In this document: positions 33,854-42,581 of the stretch, piece by piece | Numbering within the stretch: the first letter of the stretch is position 1 | Layout: every line of letters starts with the position of its first letter | Origin: Mycobacterium sp. | Lineage (GTDB): Bacteria; Actinomycetota; Actinomycetes; Mycobacteriales; Mycobacteriaceae | DNA: 59,841 nucleotides | Direction: 5' to 3' | NCBI GenBank assembly: GCA_025963385.1 | Contig: JAOPUT010000339.1 | Coordinates: 1-59,841, forward strand | Program-made: the position numbers and the translations under genes | Notes under the pieces: model-generated | Database searches by the model: none | Seen by the model: only the letters and a program-made list of their open reading frames with translations | Told to the model about the DNA's origin: nothing

Positions 33854-34045
33854 TCAGGAGGCAGCGGAGTCGGCGATCCTCACCGCGCAGGAACACCCCA
33901 CGGCTTCGCAGTCGATGCTGAACGCGTGCAGGCCGTCCGGGGTGGCGCAGTCATCGGTGCACTCGATGGTGGACGCCGCGTGGTGCACGACGGTGCCGTG
34001 GCAGTGGTCGAGGCCCTCGCGGCACTCGCGACACACAACGGTCAT
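33854..34045 (-). CDS. Small Cys/His-rich protein, probable zinc binder
   Basis: 63 residues with nine cysteines and several histidines: VVCRECREGLDHCHGTVVHH, TIECTDDCATPDGLHAFSID and CEAVGCSCAVRI. The spacing of CxxC and CxxxxxxHCH groups suggests one or two zinc sites. It has no signal peptide. I think similar short proteins are widespread in actinobacteria at this locus but cannot name a family. It ends 6 bases from the convergent phosphatase stop. Confidence 0.75.
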   Translation of the reverse strand: MTVVCRECREGLDHCHGTVVHHAASTIECTDDCATPDGLHAFSIDCEAVGCSCAVRIADSAAS

Positions 34046-34098
34046 GGGTCAGTTGTAGCACTGCGCGGCAACGAATTCCGGTTGCCGCGCCCGTCCCG

Positions 34099-34449
34099 TC
34101 AGGCCCAACCGAGGTCGTGCAGCCGTTCGTCGTCGATTCCGAAGTGGTGGGCGATCTCGTGAATGACCGTCACGGTCACCTCCTCGACGACGTCGCTCTC
34201 CGTGTCGCAGATGTCGAGCAGCGCATGGCGGTAGATCGTGATGGTGTCGGGGAGCGAGCCGAAGTACGTCGAGTCGCGCTCGGTCAGCGCGACGCCCTCG
34301 TAGAGGCCAAGCAGGTCGGGTTCCTCGGGGTGACGGTCCTCGACGAGCACCACGACGTTGTCGATCGCCTTTGCCAGGGCGGGCGGGATCGCGTCCAACG
34401 CGTCGGATACCAGCTCGTCGAACCGTTGCGGGCTCATCCGAACGGGCAT
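34099..34449 (-). CDS. Minimal zincin-type metallopeptidase-family protein (Rv3836-like)
   Basis: 116 residues with the zinc motif VIHEIAHHFGIDDERL near the C-terminus (HExxH plus third-ligand region HFGIDD). The N-terminal helix is RFDELVSDALDAIPPALAKA. This is the small possible zinc-dependent protease family found across bacteria; physiological substrates are unknown. It has no signal or membrane segment. It starts 5 bases after the stop of the septum-formation protein gene and is likely co-transcribed with it. Confidence 0.88.
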   Translation of the reverse strand: MPVRMSPQRFDELVSDALDAIPPALAKAIDNVVVLVEDRHPEEPDLLGLYEGVALTERDSTYFGSLPDTITIYRHALLDICDTESDVVEEVTVTVIHEIAHHFGIDDERLHDLGWA

Positions 34450-34454
34450 GGCGG

Positions 34455-35903
34455 CTACTGCTGGGGGAGCGGTGGGCCGGGCAGCACCGGACCCGCGGGC
34501 GCGGGTGGGGCTGGCGCCGCCGGGTCCTCGCCAGGGGGAGGTACGGGCGGACCGTCCTGCGGCACGCCGTCACCCTGCGGCGCGGGTGGCGGAGGAGGGC
34601 CGTTGAGGAACGTGTTGCCCTGTGCCGGGGGCGCGCTGCCCGACGTCGAGGGTGTCGCGCTCTGCGTCTGGGTCTGCGTCGGGCCTGCCTGCTGCTGGCC
34701 CGGCAGGTGGTTGTTTCCCTGCGGGGTCTGGCTGGTGCTCTCGTCACCTTGATCGCTGAGGTCGATCTGCGACGACACCTGCGACGACGTGTCCACCGAC
34801 GGCAGCGGGATCGGCGGCAGATCCAGCCGTTCCGCCGGGATGTCGGGGACCGGGGCGGGCGGCTGACCGTTGATCAGCAGCGGCCCCTTGGCGCTGTTCA
34901 GCAGCGTCGACCAGCCGCCGTTGCCGAGGGTGGCCCCGATGCTGCACGACACCTGCTTGCTGCCCGCGGTCCAGCTCGGCAGGGAGATCGTGCTGTAGAT
35001 CAGCGTCAGGGTGGTCTTGCGCAGCTCGATGGGCGCCAGGTAGGCGTCCGTCATCTGCGTGCAGGAGTCCTTCACGAACTGGTCCTGGTCGCCGTCCGGC
35101 GGTACCGGGCCGGGGAACTTCTCGGCGAGGTCGACCGCGCCGGTGACCTCCATGGCGTGCGGCTTGGCGCAGTCGGTGGGGATGTCGGTCGGCTGGTTGG
35201 TGGCCGGGTCGATGCCGAGGCACGTGCCCGCGGGCCAGACCTTCGACTGGTCGATGTCGGCGACCTTGCCCGCGAACGCCAGCTGGTGGTTGTCGGGTCC
35301 CGCGAGCTGGAGGCCGCACAGCATGCGCCGCTCGCTGGCCTGGCGCCACGCCTTGTCGCCGGACCACACCAGGCTGACACTGAACCGGCCATTGGGGTCG
35401 TACTTCGCGCCGAGGTACTGACGGGCCGCGGCCTGGCACTGCTCCTGGCTGATCTGCTTGATGCGGGCGTCGGACGGCGGGGCGGCGGCGGGGCCGTACT
35501 CGGTGCCGGGGAACGTGCTCGTGTCGATGGTTTCGGCGACCTCGAAGCGGTGCTCGTCCTTGCAGTCGACGATCTGCGCGGCATCCGGCACCTGTTCGGG
35601 CCAGTTGAGACAGGTCCCGCTAGTGGCGTGGTCGAAGGTGTCGTTGCCGCGCGTGCTGCCGCCGAGTCCGGTGCTACCCGCATTGAGCCCGATGGGTAGG
35701 ACGCCGCTGCCACCGCCGGGGATCGCCGTGATCACACCGGCGATGAGGAGCCCACCCAGCGCCGTGAGCAGCAGTGCGCGCCGGGTCGACTCGGCTTGCA
35801 GGCTCTGCCACCACGCCGGTCGGCGCGACGGCTTCTCGGCGTCGCCTGCCGCCTGGGTCGTGCCCAGTTCGGTTCCTGTGGGTGCGTCCAACATCGGGTC
35901 CAT
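34455..35903 (-). CDS. Septum-formation-domain membrane protein (Rv3835-like)
   Basis: 482 residues from the ATG at 35903 ([17 protein letters not shown]). It has a cytoplasmic N-terminus, one membrane helix ([20 protein letters not shown]) and an extracellular Septum_form-type region: [20 protein letters not shown] with paired Cys residues, repeated as [21 protein letters not shown] long Pro/Gln-rich tail closes the protein. M. tuberculosis Rv3835 is a conserved membrane protein with the same features. It is divergent from serS, with 103 bases between. The role in division is inferred from the domain name only. Confidence 0.88.
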   Translation of the reverse strand: MDPMLDAPTGTELGTTQAAGDAEKPSRRPAWWQSLQAESTRRALLLTALGGLLIAGVITAIPGGGSGVLPIGLNAGSTGLGGSTRGNDTFDHATSGTCLNWPEQVPDAAQIVDCKDEHRFEVAETIDTSTFPGTEYGPAAAPPSDARIKQISQEQCQAAARQYLGAKYDPNGRFSVSLVWSGDKAWRQASERRMLCGLQLAGPDNHQLAFAGKVADIDQSKVWPAGTCLGIDPATNQPTDIPTDCAKPHAMEVTGAVDLAEKFPGPVPPDGDQDQFVKDSCTQMTDAYLAPIELRKTTLTLIYSTISLPSWTAGSKQVSCSIGATLGNGGWSTLLNSAKGPLLINGQPPAPVPDIPAERLDLPPIPLPSVDTSSQVSSQIDLSDQGDESTSQTPQGNNHLPGQQQAGPTQTQTQSATPSTSGSAPPAQGNTFLNGPPPPPAPQGDGVPQDGPPVPPPGEDPAAPAPPAPAGPVLPGPPLPQQ

Positions 35904-36006
35904 TGTGACAGGCGCGCCAAGGTGTGTGACAAGTGATGCAGTTGTAACGTTATGTGGTTGTGCCCCGGCGCAGGTGTTTGCCGGGACCAAACGTAGGGTT
36001 TCCCTT

Positions 36007-37260
36007 GTGATCGACCTCAAGCTGCTGCGTGAAGATCCCGACCGGGTCCGCGCGTCGCAACGGGCCAGGGGCGAGGACCCCGCCCTCGTCGACGTGCTCC
36101 TGGATGCCGACTCGACGAGGCGTTCGGCGATCTCCGCGGCGGACAATCTGCGGGCCGAACAGAAGACTGCCAGCAAGGGCGTCGGCGCGGCGTCGGCCGA
36201 CGAACGACCGGCCCTGCTCGCGCACGCCAAACGACTCGCCGAAGGCGTCAAGGCGGCCGAGGCCGAGCAGGCCGCCGCCGAGAGTGCGTTCACGGCGGCG
36301 CACATGGCGATCTCGAACGTCATCATCGACGGCGTCCCCGCCGGCGGCGAGGAGGACTTCACGGTCATCGACACCGTGGGTGAACCGCCCGCCATCGCCG
36401 ACCCGAAGGACCATCTGGAACTCGGTGAGTCGCTCGGGCTGATCGACATGGAGCGCGGCGCCAAGGTGTCCGGCTCACGCTTCTACTTCCTCACCGGTTA
36501 CGGGGCGCTGCTCCAACTCGGCGTCATGCAACTCGCCGTCAAGCTCGCCACCGAGAACGCCCACACGCTCGTCATCCCGCCGGTGCTGGTACGCCCGGAA
36601 GTCATGTCGGGCACCGGATTCCTCGGGGCCCACGCCGACGAGATCTACCGCCTCGAGGCCGACGACTTGTATCTCGTCGGCACGTCGGAGGTGCCACTGG
36701 CCGGGTACCACGCCGACGAGATCATCGACCTCTCGGAGGGGCCGCGCCGCTATGCCGGGTGGTCGTCGTGCTTCCGCCGCGAGGCAGGCAGCTACGGCAA
36801 GGACACCCGAGGCATCATCCGCGTGCACCAGTTCGACAAGGTGGAGGCCTTCGTCTACTGCAGGCCCGAGGACGCCGAGGCGGAGCACCAGCGGCTGCTG
36901 AGCCTCGAGCGTCAGATGCTGGCCCTCATCGAGGTGCCCTACCGGGTGATCGACACGGCCGCAGGCGATCTGGGGTCTTCCGCGGCCCGCAAGTTCGACT
37001 GTGAGGCGTGGATTCCGTCGCAGGGGACCTACCGCGAGCTGACGTCGACGTCGAACTGCAGCACGTTCCAGGCGCGGCGCCTTTCCACTCGCTACCGCGA
37101 CGAGAACGGCAAGCCGCAGATCGCGGCGACGCTCAACGGCACGCTGGGAACGACGCGCTGGCTCGTCGCCATCCTGGAGAACCACCAGCAGCCGGACGGG
37201 AGTGTCCGGGTTCCGGATGCGCTGGTGCCCTATGTCGGAAGGTCGGTGCTGGAGCCATGA
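36007..37260 (+). CDS. serS: Seryl-tRNA synthetase
   Basis: 417 residues. An N-terminal coiled-coil tRNA-binding arm (residues ~30-100) begins [20 protein letters not shown]. The class II catalytic core has motif 2 ([20 protein letters not shown]), motif 3 ([19 protein letters not shown]) and the serine pocket [13 protein letters not shown]. It charges tRNA-Ser (and tRNA-Sec where present). The GTG at 36007 gives the normal N-terminus; in-frame reading further upstream belongs to the divergent promoter. The stop overlaps the next gene by 4 bases. Confidence 0.97.
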   Translation: MIDLKLLREDPDRVRASQRARGEDPALVDVLLDADSTRRSAISAADNLRAEQKTASKGVGAASADERPALLAHAKRLAEGVKAAEAEQAAAESAFTAAHMAISNVIIDGVPAGGEEDFTVIDTVGEPPAIADPKDHLELGESLGLIDMERGAKVSGSRFYFLTGYGALLQLGVMQLAVKLATENAHTLVIPPVLVRPEVMSGTGFLGAHADEIYRLEADDLYLVGTSEVPLAGYHADEIIDLSEGPRRYAGWSSCFRREAGSYGKDTRGIIRVHQFDKVEAFVYCRPEDAEAEHQRLLSLERQMLALIEVPYRVIDTAAGDLGSSAARKFDCEAWIPSQGTYRELTSTSNCSTFQARRLSTRYRDENGKPQIAATLNGTLGTTRWLVAILENHQQPDGSVRVPDALVPYVGRSVLEP

Positions 37261-38078
37261 GCAAACTGAACATGATCGAACTCGACTACGACGAACTGCG
37301 CACGTGGTTCGGCTTCGGCGTGGCAGGCAACTTCGCCGGCCACCTCGAACAGGCCGGTGAGGCCGCCGACTTCGTCAACGTCACCAGTGAAGGAACCGCT
37401 CCCAAGGGGATATTCCCTTGGTACGCACCGGGAAACGACGGCTTCCTCGGGGACTTCCCGCTGTCGCACGACGCGATCCTGCTGCCCGAGAGCGACACTC
37501 CGCTCAACCTGCAGATCGAGCCGGAGGTCGGCCTGGCATGTGAGGTGAAGTGGCAGGGCGACACCGTGGTGTCGCTGCAGCCGTTCGCGCTCGGTGCGTT
37601 CAACGACTGCTCGATCCGGCGTCCCAACGCGGCGAAGATCAGCCACAAGAAGAACTGGGGCCCAGCGTCCAAGGGCGTTGCCGCACAGTTCTTCGAGATC
37701 AGCGACCTGACGCCGGACGGCCCGACGTCGACGCTGCGGCTGGTCTGCGACCTCCGTACCGCCGACGGCAACGAACACGCCTACGGCGTGGACAGCTCGC
37801 TGCTCGGTTACTCCTACTACGGCGAAGTGCTCCTCGACTGGATCACCGAGCGGCTCGCCAACCAGAAGGGCTCGGCCGAAACACCTCTGGAGGACGTCGA
37901 GGCGCTGATGGTCGCGTCCGGTCATCCGTCGCACCTGTTGGTCGGGATCGGCGCGACGCGCTACACCGACCTCGGCGAATCGACCTTCCTGCAGCCGGGT
38001 GACGAGGCGATCGTCCGGGTGTACGACACCGAGTCGGACGCGATCTCCGAACTGCGACAGCTCGTTTCGTCACGATGA
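37257..38078 (+). CDS. DUF5718-family protein, FAH-like
   Basis: 273 residues. The segment [20 protein letters not shown] with its spaced glutamates and [20 protein letters not shown] resembles the fumarylacetoacetate-hydrolase-type metal site, matching what I know as the DUF5718 family. The ATG overlaps the serS stop by 4 bases, so it is translated with serS. The role is unknown; a hydrolase or decarboxylase acting on an acyl-pyruvate-like compound is only a guess from the fold. Confidence 0.7.
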   Translation: MSKLNMIELDYDELRTWFGFGVAGNFAGHLEQAGEAADFVNVTSEGTAPKGIFPWYAPGNDGFLGDFPLSHDAILLPESDTPLNLQIEPEVGLACEVKWQGDTVVSLQPFALGAFNDCSIRRPNAAKISHKKNWGPASKGVAAQFFEISDLTPDGPTSTLRLVCDLRTADGNEHAYGVDSSLLGYSYYGEVLLDWITERLANQKGSAETPLEDVEALMVASGHPSHLLVGIGATRYTDLGESTFLQPGDEAIVRVYDTESDAISELRQLVSSR

Positions 38079-38124
38079 CCTGATCCGTCGCTCAGCTGGG
38101 GCTGTCAGTCCTGCGCGAGAAGGA

Positions 38125-38460
38125 CTAGTCGCTCAGCAACTCGTCGAGAACGGCAAGGAACTCCTTGGCCCGCACAGGCGTGAAGGCGGGGCTCGGGCGG
38201 GTGCCCGGTACGTCGAGCGTCACCAGCGTCGACTTGATCGGCCGCCACACGTCGAGCGGAAGCCAGCGCCGCAGATCGGCGCTGCCCCAGATCCGGAAGC
38301 GGTTGAGTATCAGGCCGAGTGACTCCGTGCGATAACCGCGCACCGTGCGCAGTGGGATGACCTTCGACGTGCCGGACGGAAAGTGGTAGCGGCGCAACGT
38401 GATCGCCTGACGATCGAGTTGGATCAGCCCGTCGTCATACGTGCGCGCCTGCCCACTCAC
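38125..38460 (-). CDS. Small PH-like conserved protein (Rv3819-like)
   Basis: 111 residues from the GTG at 38460, which overlaps the upstream MBL/Rieske gene stop by 4 bases. The sequence is rich in beta-strand alternation (LDRQAITLRRYHFPSGTSKV; VRGYRTESLGLILNRFRIWG) and ends in a helix (AKEFLAVLDELLSD), resembling a bacterial PH-type domain. It equals in length the M. tuberculosis Rv3819 protein as I recall. Coupling to the Rieske gene suggests a shared function, still unknown. Confidence 0.75.
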   Translation of the reverse strand: MSGQARTYDDGLIQLDRQAITLRRYHFPSGTSKVIPLRTVRGYRTESLGLILNRFRIWGSADLRRWLPLDVWRPIKSTLVTLDVPGTRPSPAFTPVRAKEFLAVLDELLSD

Positions 38461-40001
38461 GCCTTGGCGCTCCGCAATTCGTGGCCCTTGGACGTCAGAC
38501 AGCGGCCATTGGTCAGATTCCACGACCAGCCGTGCAGATTGCACGTCAGTGTGGTGCCGTCCACCACCCCGAACTTCGACAGGTCGGCCTTGAGGTGAGG
38601 GCAGCGGCGCTGAATCTCCCAGCCGTCCAGCGTGATCGACGCGGAGTCGTCGTGAGCCTCGGCGAACCAGCCGTCGGCGTAGGCGATGCGCTCGTCGGTG
38701 AGGCACTTGAAGAACGTGTACAGGTACTCGTTGTAACCGCCCACCCGCCACGCTCTGAAGCGGGTCGACAGGAAGATGGTGTTCACCCAGTCCGGCTCGT
38801 CGTCGCGCAGCACGGTGCGGACGAGTTCGGGTGCGATCTCGAAACCGTAGCGGAACTTTTCATCCGGAATCGGTTCGCGGACAGCACGTTTCGGGAAGTC
38901 CAGCACGACCGTCTCGGGGCCCATCCGGAGTTCGACGGGGTAACCGATGCCGTCGCAGATCTGATCGCTCTGCAACATGATCGGCTCGAACTTGCTCCGC
39001 AGCGGCTCCAGCAGTGACTCTCCGGCGGGGGGCGCCCAGCCCGCCTTCTCGGCCGCCAGCACCGGAGCCATCCGCTGCGCGTACTCCTCGATGTAGTCGG
39101 CCTTGCCGGTGGTGAAGATCGTCTCCGGGTCGGATACCGGGTGGGTCAGCGAATTCAGCTGCGAGCCAACGAAGTCCGCGGTGGAGCCGGGGATCATCAA
39201 CAGGCCTCGGTCGTGGCCGTGGGTGCGCATCTGGTCGAGGAAGACGACCTGATCGGGAAAGATGTTGGCGGGGTCGCCGTGGTCGTCGTTGAGGTCCCTC
39301 AGCGCGGAATCGAGGAAGCAGGGCGGCCCTGCGGACGGCACCACCCAGGTGGCGTCGACCTGAGCGATGTACTGCCTGCTGCGATCCATCTGGCGCTGGC
39401 GCTTCTGCGTGCCGAACGCCTCCTTGGCGCGAGCGGGCATGTCGTAGACCATCGGGTACCAGATCGCACCCGAGTACTGCAGCATGTGCACGTCCACGTG
39501 CCCGAACTCGTCGTGCAGCACGTCCAAGTCGACGGGGCGCGCGTCGTTCATGTTGAAGGCGGTGGTCACGCCATCCGATACGACGAGGCCGGAGTCGCCG
39601 ATGGGGCCGTCGGCCGGCGCGCGCAGGGCGATGATCATCACGTCGAGATCGCCCTTGGGGCCGGTCACCCGATGCTTCACCGAATCAGTGGTCTCGAAGA
39701 ACCGGTGGAAGCCGAGCCCTTCCAGCGCACGCCGCAGGTCCGGCACCGGGTAGTCGGGCAGCAGCACGACGGCGTCCTTGTTGACGTGGGCGGCCAGGTG
39801 CGCCGGGTCGAAGTGGTCCCTGTGGAGGTGGCTGACGTACAGGTAGTCGCAGTCGCCGAGACGATCCCAGTCCAGTTGGCTGTTGTCGGGAAACGGGAAC
39901 CACGACGCGAAATAGGCCGGGTTGACCCAGGGGTCGCAGAGAATGCTCCCTGCCGTGGTGTCGATCCGGAATCCTGCATGCCCTACGCTTGTGACCTGCA
40001 C
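38457..40001 (-). CDS. Metallo-beta-lactamase-fold plus C-terminal Rieske protein (Rv3818-like)
   Basis: 514 residues. The first ~250 form an MBL-fold domain with YVSHLHRDHFDPAHLA (HxHxDH zinc/iron motif) starting MQVTSVGHAGFRIDTTAGS. The C-terminal ~90 residues hold a Rieske [2Fe-2S] site: CPH in RRCPHLKADLSKFG and CNLH in LTCNLHGWSWNL. This fusion recalls CMP-N-acetylneuraminate hydroxylase-like enzymes and UlaG-type lactonases, but with the Rieske domain at the C-terminus. It likely catalyses an oxygenation or hydrolysis of an unknown substrate. It is coupled to the PH-like gene; immediately upstream is the aph remnant. Confidence 0.87.
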   Translation of the reverse strand: MQVTSVGHAGFRIDTTAGSILCDPWVNPAYFASWFPFPDNSQLDWDRLGDCDYLYVSHLHRDHFDPAHLAAHVNKDAVVLLPDYPVPDLRRALEGLGFHRFFETTDSVKHRVTGPKGDLDVMIIALRAPADGPIGDSGLVVSDGVTTAFNMNDARPVDLDVLHDEFGHVDVHMLQYSGAIWYPMVYDMPARAKEAFGTQKRQRQMDRSRQYIAQVDATWVVPSAGPPCFLDSALRDLNDDHGDPANIFPDQVVFLDQMRTHGHDRGLLMIPGSTADFVGSQLNSLTHPVSDPETIFTTGKADYIEEYAQRMAPVLAAEKAGWAPPAGESLLEPLRSKFEPIMLQSDQICDGIGYPVELRMGPETVVLDFPKRAVREPIPDEKFRYGFEIAPELVRTVLRDDEPDWVNTIFLSTRFRAWRVGGYNEYLYTFFKCLTDERIAYADGWFAEAHDDSASITLDGWEIQRRCPHLKADLSKFGVVDGTTLTCNLHGWSWNLTNGRCLTSKGHELRSAKA

Positions 40002-40038
40002 TTATAGCCTTCCCCGCGATGGACGCGTCCCGTCGATC

Positions 40039-40170
40039 CTAGTCCCAGGCGCGGCTGTAGTACGCCAGGCGCTGGGTGTCGGGGGTCACGCCGTACGCCT
40101 CGAACGGCGTCTCCTGCCCGGCGTACCCGCCGCCGAGCTGTTTGCCCACACCGCGGTCACGTCGCGTCAT
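40039..40170 (-). pseudogene. Remnant of an aminoglycoside phosphotransferase gene (Rv3817-like), C-terminal end only
   Basis: The minus-strand frame ending at TAG (40041-40039) reads GVGKQLGGGYAGQETPFEAY then GVTPDTQRLAYYSRAWD. This is the pattern of an APH-type C-terminus (a Gly-rich segment, YGVxPDxxRLAYYR, then a final short helix). The frame is blocked by a stop upstream of 40170 and no kinase motifs occur nearby. M. tuberculosis has a full phosphotransferase gene, Rv3817, at this exact place and strand between the homologues of the flanking genes. An accidental 43-residue ORF starting at ATG 40170 is the alternative reading. Confidence 0.6.
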
Positions 40171-40244
40171 CGGGAACGGTCACCGGACCCGTCGGGAATG
40201 ACACGGCTCACACCGGGCATCACAGCGGCACTAGGCTGGCGGTC

Positions 40245-41012
40245 GTGGAGCCGGTATACGGGACTGTCATCAACCTCGCTCGCTGCATTTGGCGGATGCA
40301 GGGGCTGAAGTTCACGGTCACCGGCCTGGAGAACCTGCCCGTCACGGGCGGCGCGGTGGTGGCGATCAACCACACCAGCTACTTCGACTTCACCTTCGCC
40401 GGCCTGCCTGCCTTCCGGCAGGGCCACGGCCGCAAGGTGCGCTTCATGGCCAAGCGGGAGGTGTTCGACTCCAAGGTCAGCGGCCCGATCATGCGTGCCC
40501 TGCGGCACATTCCCGTCGACCGTGACGACGGCGCCGCCTCGTTCGCCGAGGCCTGCCAGCGGCTGAAGGAGGGCGAGCTCGTCGGCGTCTATCCGGAGGC
40601 GACCATCAGCAGGAGCTTCGAGATCAAGGAGTTCAAGTCCGGCGCGGCACGCATGGCGATTGCCGCCGACGTGCCGATCATCCCGCACGTCATCTGGGGC
40701 GCCCAGCGGATCTGGACCAAGGGGCATCCCAGGAACATGCGACGGCCCAAGGTGCCGATCTCGATCGCCATCGGCGAACCGATACTTCCTACGCTGCCCG
40801 CTGCCGAGCTGACCGCCCTGCTCCACTCGCGCATGCAGCATCTCCTCGAACAGGTCCAGGTCGCCTACGGCGAGCACCCGGCCGGTGAGTACTGGGTGCC
40901 GCACCGGATGGGCGGAGGCGCGCCGACGCTCGCCGAGGCCAACCGGATGGACGCCGAGGAGGCTGCCGAGAAGGCAGCCCGGCGGCTCCAGCGAGACGAG
41001 TCCGCGGGGTAG
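40245..41012 (+). CDS. PlsC-type 1-acylglycerol-3-phosphate acyltransferase
   Basis: 255 residues. Acyltransferase motifs are AINHTSYFDFTFAGL (HX4D), IPVDRDD, VYPEATISRS (EGT-like block) and IIPHVIWGAQRIW. It transfers a fatty acyl group in phospholipid or glycolipid synthesis at the membrane. It starts at GTG (VEPVYGTVINLARCIWRMQG). It is followed 3 bases later by a paralogue with the same motifs; M. tuberculosis has three such genes (Rv3814c-Rv3816c) here. The specific acceptor is unknown. Confidence 0.9.
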   Translation: MEPVYGTVINLARCIWRMQGLKFTVTGLENLPVTGGAVVAINHTSYFDFTFAGLPAFRQGHGRKVRFMAKREVFDSKVSGPIMRALRHIPVDRDDGAASFAEACQRLKEGELVGVYPEATISRSFEIKEFKSGAARMAIAADVPIIPHVIWGAQRIWTKGHPRNMRRPKVPISIAIGEPILPTLPAAELTALLHSRMQHLLEQVQVAYGEHPAGEYWVPHRMGGGAPTLAEANRMDAEEAAEKAARRLQRDESAG

Positions 41013-41015
41013 TAC

Positions 41016-41762
41016 ATGGAACCGGTCTTCCGAACTCTGGAGATCGCGGCGGCGACCGCGGTGCGGGCCACCGGTACCCGGATCAGCTACCAGGGTCTGC
41101 AGAACATCCCCGAGGTCGGCGGCGCGGTGATCGCCATCAACCACACCGGCTACATCGACTTCCTGCCCGCCGCGCTGGCCGCCAAGAACCGCGGCAGGCG
41201 CCTGCGTTTCATGATCAAGGCCGAGATGCAGGGAGTGAAGATCGTCAACTTCCTGATCAAGCACACGAAGACCATTCCGGTGGATCGTCGTGCCGGCGCA
41301 GGCGCCTACGCGCTGGCCGTCCAGCGGCTGCGCGAGGGCGAGCTGGTCGGCGTCTACCCGGAGGCCACCATCAGCCGAAGCTTCGAGCTGAAGGACTTCA
41401 AGACGGGTGCGACGCGGATGGCATTGGAGGCCGGGGTGCCGATCGTTCCCGTCATCGTGTGGGGTGCTCATCGGATCTGGACCAAGGACCATCCGAGGAA
41501 CATGGGCCGCAAGAGGGTCCCGATCACCGTCGCCGTCGGCACCGCGCTGCCGCCGACCGGCACGGCGGACGAACTGATGGGCGAGCTCCGCACGGAGATG
41601 ACCGCGCTACTGCACGAGGTGCAGCAGTCCTACGATCACCCGCAGGGCGCCTACTGGGTGCCCCGTCGGCTCGGCGGTAGCGCCCCGACCATGGAGGAGG
41701 CGAGGGTGCGTGAAGACGCCGAACTCGCCGAACGAGCCCGCAAGGAGTCGGAGAACCACTAG
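41016..41762 (+). CDS. PlsC-type acyltransferase, tandem paralogue
   Basis: 248 residues. Motifs are AINHTGYIDFLPAAL, IPVDRRA, VYPEATISRS and VIVWGAHRIWTKDHPRNMGR. It is clearly homologous along its length to the preceding gene, so the pair arose by duplication. It lacks a membrane-spanning helix but begins MEPVFRTLEIAAATAVRATG, a probable interfacial helix. The last base is shared with the first base of the HAD gene. Substrate unknown. Confidence 0.9.
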   Translation: MEPVFRTLEIAAATAVRATGTRISYQGLQNIPEVGGAVIAINHTGYIDFLPAALAAKNRGRRLRFMIKAEMQGVKIVNFLIKHTKTIPVDRRAGAGAYALAVQRLREGELVGVYPEATISRSFELKDFKTGATRMALEAGVPIVPVIVWGAHRIWTKDHPRNMGRKRVPITVAVGTALPPTGTADELMGELRTEMTALLHEVQQSYDHPQGAYWVPRRLGGSAPTMEEARVREDAELAERARKESENH

Positions 41763-42574
41763 TGCTGCCCACTCTGATAGCCACTGACGTCGACGGCACG
41801 CTGCTCGACGAGCACGAGCTCGTCACGCCGCGCACCAAGGCAGCGGTCCTGGCCGCGGTCGATGCAGGCACGCAGTTCGTCCTCGCCACGGGCCGGCCTC
41901 CGCGCTGGATCCCGCCGGTCGTGGACGCGCTCGGCTTCGCGCCCATGGCGGTGTGCGCCAACGGTGCCGTGCTGTACGACTCGGCGACCGATCGCATCCT
42001 GTCGGCGCAGACGCTGTCCGCCGAGGTGCTCGCGCAGCTCGCCGAGGTGGCGACCCGCGTCATCCCCGGCGCAGGTCTTGCGGTCGAACGCGTCGGGCGC
42101 AGCGCGCACGATGCAGCGACGCCGCAGTTCCTGAGCTCGCCCGGTTACGAGCACGCCTGGCTCAATCCCGACAACACCGAGGTGTCGATCGACGACGTGC
42201 TGAACGCGCCAGCGGTCAAGCTGCTGATCCGCAAGGCGGGTGCGCGCAGTGCCGACATGGCGGCGGCGCTGGCCCCGCACATCGGCATCGAGGGCGACCT
42301 CACCTACTCGACCGACAACGGCCTGATCGAGGTGGTGCCGCTCGGCGTCAGCAAGGCGACCGGCATCGACCAGGTGGCCAGGCCGCTCGGCATCGCTGCC
42401 GAGGACGTGGTCGCCTTCGGCGACATGCCGAACGACATTCCGATGCTGCTGTGGGCCGGACTCGGCGTGGCGATGGGCAATGCCCATCCCGAGGCGAAGG
42501 CCGCGGCCGACGAGGTCACCACATCCAACTCCGACGACGGACTGGCGCGCGTGCTCGAGCGGTGGTGGCTCTAG
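41762..42574 (+). CDS. Cof-type HAD phosphatase
   Basis: 270 residues of a HAD-superfamily hydrolase with the C2 cap of the Cof type. Motifs are IATDVDGTLLDEHELVTPRT (nucleophile Asp), LATGRPPRW, KATGIDQVARPLG and VVAFGDMPNDIPMLLWAG (catalytic Asp pair). It dephosphorylates small metabolites such as sugar phosphates or flavin nucleotides. The GTG start overlaps the acyltransferase TAG by one base. It corresponds in position to Rv3813c. Confidence 0.92.
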   Translation: MLPTLIATDVDGTLLDEHELVTPRTKAAVLAAVDAGTQFVLATGRPPRWIPPVVDALGFAPMAVCANGAVLYDSATDRILSAQTLSAEVLAQLAEVATRVIPGAGLAVERVGRSAHDAATPQFLSSPGYEHAWLNPDNTEVSIDDVLNAPAVKLLIRKAGARSADMAAALAPHIGIEGDLTYSTDNGLIEVVPLGVSKATGIDQVARPLGIAAEDVVAFGDMPNDIPMLLWAGLGVAMGNAHPEAKAAADEVTTSNSDDGLARVLERWWL

Positions 42575-42581
42575 CTTCCCG

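Noticed and set aside
35904..36464. Upstream extension of the septum-formation protein into serS
   Set aside because: The frame is open on the strand opposite serS but reads as a shadow of it; the ATG at 35903 sits properly in the divergent promoter region.
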